From positions 372,001 through 436,000 of the forward strand of contig NZ_FOZS01000001.1 in the NCBI RefSeq assembly GCF_900116205.1: a DNA stretch of 64,000 nt, given 5' to 3'. The notes below the pieces were generated by a model. That model searched no databases and was not told the origin of the DNA. It saw nothing but the letters and a program-made list of their open reading frames with translations. The translations under genes and the position numbers were made by a program. Below, piece by piece: positions 61,004-64,000 of the stretch. The first letter of the stretch is position 1. Each line of letters starts with the position of its first letter. This DNA is from Halostagnicola kamekurae (GTDB lineage Archaea; Halobacteriota; Halobacteria; Halobacteriales; Natrialbaceae).

Positions 61004-61570
61004 TCACTCGAGTCGGATCGTCATCTCCTGTTCGAAACTCTCGCCGCCGGTTTGCTCGAATCCGACCCGCTCGTAGAGCGCGATCGCCGCGCCGTTCCAC
61101 CGCTCGACGGTGAGCCAGACGCGCTCGATCCCGACCTCGGCGGCGTGTCCGAGCAGGTGCTCGAGCAACTGGGTTCCGATCCCCGCCCGCTGGTAGTCCT
61201 GGAGGACGAAAATCGCGAGTTCCCACTCGATGTCGCTCGCCGCTTCGATCGCCGCCGCGTCGTCCGAATCGGGGACGAGCGTGGCGTGGCCGACGACGTC
61301 GCCCTCGTGGGAGGCGATGACGTTGGTGCCGATGTCGACGATCGACTCGAGCCAGTTGCGAATCCGCTGCTCGCCGGTCGGCGGGATCCCCTGCGCGCGG
61401 TCGACCGGGTCGAACGCGTCGTACATCGCGACGAGGTCCTCGAGCACCTCCTCGTCGACCTCGGTCGGTGCCACCAGTTCGATCGTCCGCCCGTCCCCGT
61501 CCTCGAATGAATCGGGCGGCCGCGGAAACGGGCCGGACGGTTCGTCGGCGTACTCTCGTGTCGCTACCAT
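61004..61570 (-). CDS. GNAT family N-acetyltransferase
   Basis: This 188-residue acetyltransferase has the acetyl-CoA-binding motif A, FVLQDYQRAGIGTQLLEHLL near 125-145 (R/QxxGxG/A), and a C-terminal ALYERVGFEQ. Its acceptor is unknown. It starts 2 bp after the UspA gene stop on the same strand, so both form an operon. Confidence 0.88.
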   Translation of the reverse strand: MVATREYADEPSGPFPRPPDSFEDGDGRTIELVAPTEVDEEVLEDLVAMYDAFDPVDRAQGIPPTGEQRIRNWLESIVDIGTNVIASHEGDVVGHATLVPDSDDAAAIEAASDIEWELAIFVLQDYQRAGIGTQLLEHLLGHAAEVGIERVWLTVERWNGAAIALYERVGFEQTGGESFEQEMTIRLE

Positions 61571-61572
61571 CG

Positions 61573-61941
61573 TTATCGAACCAGTTTGACGGTCGTCGGC
61601 GCGTTCAACAGCACGAACTCGGCTATCGGACCAAGTCTGATCTTCCCCATCGGGCTGACGGTGCCGCCGCCGATGACCAGTTGATCGAACTCGCCTTGCT
61701 CCGTGAAGTTCACGAGCGCGCTTCCCGGATCGCCCTCGAGCGTCTCGACGTCGGTCTCGATGCCGGCCTCCGAGAGCAGCGATTCGGCCTGTTCGCGCAT
61801 CTCCTCTTGGGAGCGCTTGGTTTCGGGCTTGTCGACGACGACGACGGTGAGGTCGTCGCCGACCGCGGCCGTTCGCTCGATCGTTTGCCGGAGCGTTTTG
61901 ATCGACTCGTCGCTTCCGGCGAGTCCCAGTAGTACCTTCAT
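61573..61941 (-). CDS. Short UspA family protein
   Basis: This 122-residue Usp-like protein starts MKVLLGLAGSDESIKTLRQ and retains GGGTVSPMGKIRLGPIAEFVL near 90-110, a near-match to the ATP-binding motif. It is about 20-30 residues shorter than usual. It is upstream of, and 2 bp from, the GNAT gene. ATG at 61941. Confidence 0.82.
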   Translation of the reverse strand: MKVLLGLAGSDESIKTLRQTIERTAAVGDDLTVVVVDKPETKRSQEEMREQAESLLSEAGIETDVETLEGDPGSALVNFTEQGEFDQLVIGGGTVSPMGKIRLGPIAEFVLLNAPTTVKLVR

Positions 61942-62104
61942 ACTTCGTCTGTGTTCCGACGAACGAAAATTATTGTGCCCACTTCCGGGTTCTGCGGCCC
62001 GATTCGTGTGAGAACCTCAAACTTTGCGTGGGACTCGCAGGCTCGAAGCGCACGATCTGTGCGTGACGACGCCGTTAAGGCCGTGTGGCCAATAGGCTCA
62101 CGGA

Positions 62105-63514
62105 ATGAGTGATGCGGCGCTCGATGTCGTCGAGTTCTTGCTCACGACGAGCGTATATTCGGACGATCGATCGCTAGACGAGAACGACCTGCAACCCAGC
62201 GTTCGGCAGGTGTTCTGGACGAGCAACGCGGGGGACGCCGACGAACAGGGCGGCACTAGCCGGGGCGGGATCACCCGGCCGCTGTCGGCGACCAACCAGA
62301 CGATTCGAGAGGCCACCGGCGTCGAGGCCCCGTGGAACGCCGTCGGCGACCTCATGTTCACCGACCGCGACGAGTTCTCCGGGACCGTCTCGCTCACCCA
62401 GCGGGACATGGCCGAAGACTGGTTCGCGGACCGGGCGAGCGACGAGCGGGTGCTCGAGAACCCGACCCTCGCCAAGCACTTCGAGGACCACGAGGATCTC
62501 GATGTCGACCACGAGGAAGCCAGAGAGCGAAACCGGCCGATTCAGGCCGATCGCGTCTGGATCGACGGCCTGCTCGAGGAGTACTTCGACGAGGAAGAAG
62601 ACGAAGACATGCTCGACCTCGTCGAGATCCGCGCGCCCGAGGAGGTCGACATCACGCTCGACGATCTGGTGTTGACCGAGAGCCAGGAGGACGAGATCGA
62701 CAAGATCGCGAAGGCGATCGAACACCGCGACTACCTCGCGAACATCGGCCTCCGGGAGATCGGCAAACTCCTGTTCGTCGGACCGCCGGGAACCGGGAAA
62801 ACCTCGACCGCACAGGCGCTGGCTCGAGACATGGACCTGCCGTTCGTCGAGGTCAAACTCTCGATGATCACGAGCCAGTACCTGGGAGAGACGGCAAAGA
62901 ACGTCGACAAGACCTTCGAGGTCGCAAAGCGGCTCTCGCCGTGTATCCTCTTTATCGACGAGTTCGACTCCGTCGCGAAGACCCGCCGGAGCGACGAGCA
63001 CGCGGCGCTCAAGCGCGCGGTCAACACGCTCTTGAAGAGCATCGACAACATCTCGCTGATCCAAGACGACGTGTTGCTCATTGGGGCGACGAACCACCCC
63101 GACCAACTCGACGCGGCGGCGTGGCGGCGCTTCGACGAGATCGTCAACTTCCCGAAACCGGACTCTCGGATGCGATCTGACATCCTCCAGGTCATCACGA
63201 GCACGATGGACATCGAGGAGTTCGACCCCAGCGTCATCGCCGAGGCGACCGAGGGGCTCACCGGAAGCGACCTCCGGATGGTGCTTCGGGAAGCCGTCCT
63301 CGAGGCCCTGACCGAGAACAGGCGGGAACTCACCCAGGAGGACCTCCTCAACGCCGTCGAGGAGTTCGAAGAGCGCGACAACCTGAAGAACATGGACATG
63401 ATCGACGGCGACCACGACGCGCTGGTCGCCGGCGGCGACATCGGCGGCAGCGAGAGCGGTGGTGACGGCGAGCACTCACACGACCACGATCACGCCCACG
63501 CGCACGATCACTGA
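62105..63514 (+). CDS. AAA ATPase with His-rich tail
   Basis: This 469-residue AAA protein has an N-terminal domain (about 1-195) of unknown type and a single AAA module (about 200-410). Walker A is FVGPPGTGKTS near 221-231, Walker B is CILFIDEFDS near 280-289, and ATNHPDQLDAAAWRRFDEIV near 327-346 is the sensor/Arg-finger region. The last ~15 residues form an alternating His tail (HSHDHDHAHAHDH) after an acidic Gly/Ser linker. The ATPase core resembles Cdc48/FtsH-type and Bcs1-like remodellers. The His tail may bind metal. Confidence 0.85.
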   Translation: MSDAALDVVEFLLTTSVYSDDRSLDENDLQPSVRQVFWTSNAGDADEQGGTSRGGITRPLSATNQTIREATGVEAPWNAVGDLMFTDRDEFSGTVSLTQRDMAEDWFADRASDERVLENPTLAKHFEDHEDLDVDHEEARERNRPIQADRVWIDGLLEEYFDEEEDEDMLDLVEIRAPEEVDITLDDLVLTESQEDEIDKIAKAIEHRDYLANIGLREIGKLLFVGPPGTGKTSTAQALARDMDLPFVEVKLSMITSQYLGETAKNVDKTFEVAKRLSPCILFIDEFDSVAKTRRSDEHAALKRAVNTLLKSIDNISLIQDDVLLIGATNHPDQLDAAAWRRFDEIVNFPKPDSRMRSDILQVITSTMDIEEFDPSVIAEATEGLTGSDLRMVLREAVLEALTENRRELTQEDLLNAVEEFEERDNLKNMDMIDGDHDALVAGGDIGGSESGGDGEHSHDHDHAHAHDH

Positions 63515-63650
63515 GCACGACGACTGACTCGCGATTGTCCACTCGAGCCAGTTGCCGTCCGCCGACTCGGCGGACTAGCCGAGACCTCGACCGGTCTGCC
63601 CCGCGAGCGCTGACGCCACGCTTTTCGTCCCCCCGTTCGATTCTGCACGT

Positions 63651-64000
63651 ATGGCCACCGATCGGAACGTCTACGGAACCGAACTCGAGCCCTGTAGCGC
63701 CGATCCGGAGACGGGCTTTCTCCGCGACGGCTGCTGTCGGCGCGTCGAGGGCGACCGCGGCCGACACGAACTCTGTGCCGTGATGACCGAGGAGTTCCTC
63801 TCCTTCAGCGCGGCACGGGGCAACGACCTCACGACGCCAAAACCCCAGTTCGAGTTCCCCGGCCTCGAGCCGGGCGATCGCTGGTGTCTCTGTCTCGGCC
63901 GCTGGCTTGAGGCCGAGGACGCCGATTGCGCCCCGCCGGTCGTTCTCGAGGCGACCAACGAGGCGGTGCTTCGCGACGTCGATCCGGATCTGTTGCGCGA
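63651..64000 (+). CDS. DUF2237 family protein (3' end outside window)
   Basis: The first ~116 codons show the DUF2237 pattern: LEPCSADPETGFLRDGCCR near 12-30, CAVMTEEFLSFS near 42-53, GNDLTTP near 56, and DRWCLCLGRWLEA near 74-86, with VVLEATNEAVL near 95. The abundant conserved Cys are typical and might bind a metal; no function is established. The ATG at 63651 follows CTTTTCGTC at about 63621-63629 by 25 bp. The gene continues beyond 64000. Confidence 0.9.
   Translation, partial: MATDRNVYGTELEPCSADPETGFLRDGCCRRVEGDRGRHELCAVMTEEFLSFSAARGNDLTTPKPQFEFPGLEPGDRWCLCLGRWLEAEDADCAPPVVLEATNEAVLRDVDPDLLR

Overview
The window is chromosomal DNA from a haloarchaeon (class Halobacteria). It is GC-rich and its proteins are strongly acidic. 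Archaeal machinery is present: TFB, MCM, XPD-like and Hel308-like helicases, CheF and a type IV pilin. TATA boxes sit about 25-30 nt before many start codons, giving leaderless mRNAs, and several Tat lipoproteins carry an RR...LAGC-type signal. Nothing looks like a large integrated element. Genus cannot be fixed from the sequence; a Natrialbales-type genome would fit but this is only an impression.

Layout. 1-6.4 kb: the 3' end of a tRNA with degenerate T-arm copies, a type IV pilin, an SDR oxidoreductase, an M29 aminopeptidase whose 3' end has been tandemly duplicated, membrane proteins and a phosphoesterase. 6.4-11.1 kb: an XPD/Rad3-type Fe-S helicase, small membrane and lipoproteins, and a membrane-tethered winged-helix protein. 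11.1-20.5 kb: one arginine block, argG-argH-lysW-argX-argC-argB-argD-argE-argF, the carrier-protein (LysW/ArgW) route. It is preceded by a short Arg-rich leader reading frame ending in a hairpin. 20.5-26.6 kb: threonine synthase, TFB, a MinD-like ATPase pair and MCM. 26.8-29.2 kb: an HTTM-DCC membrane redox fusion with a membrane partner, then tRNA-Ile(GAU) followed by two extra copies of its 3' end, each paired with an inverted copy. 29.3-41.9 kb: FxsA, a thioredoxin/DUF255 protein, a TrmB-type regulator, MptA, a cupin, an ABC-2 exporter, a quinone-reductase-like enzyme, a secreted polysaccharide deacetylase, a beta carbonic anhydrase and an HxlR/NAD-binding divergent pair. 42.1-46.8 kb: dabA-dabB (inorganic carbon uptake) and an Lrp regulator. 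46.9-56.2 kb: CspA, a flavodoxin-UbiA fusion, a Ski2/Hel308-like helicase, CheF, a PQQ-propeller lipoprotein and a DHH phosphoesterase. 56.4-59.8 kb: a tungstate-type ABC operon with a ModE/TOBE regulator. 59.8-64 kb: universal stress proteins, a GNAT, an AAA ATPase with a His-rich tail and a truncated DUF2237 gene.

How genes work together. The arginine cluster can carry glutamate bound to the LysW carrier through kinase, reductase, aminotransferase and hydrolase to ornithine, then via OTC, ArgG and ArgH to arginine. DabA/DabB and the nearby carbonic anhydrase both handle CO2/bicarbonate. TupABC and the ModE-like protein form an oxyanion uptake and sensing unit. Several operons are tightly coupled by ATGA or TGATG overlaps. 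In two of them, small bridge ORFs of 27 and 37 codons overlap both neighbours.

The strongest leads for something undescribed are the Arg-rich leader/hairpin in front of argG, the tRNA 3'-end inverted-repeat arrays, the bridge ORFs, the HTTM-DCC fusion and a putative tiny hairpin RNA at about 33.96 kb. All calls rest on reading the sequence; no database search was run.
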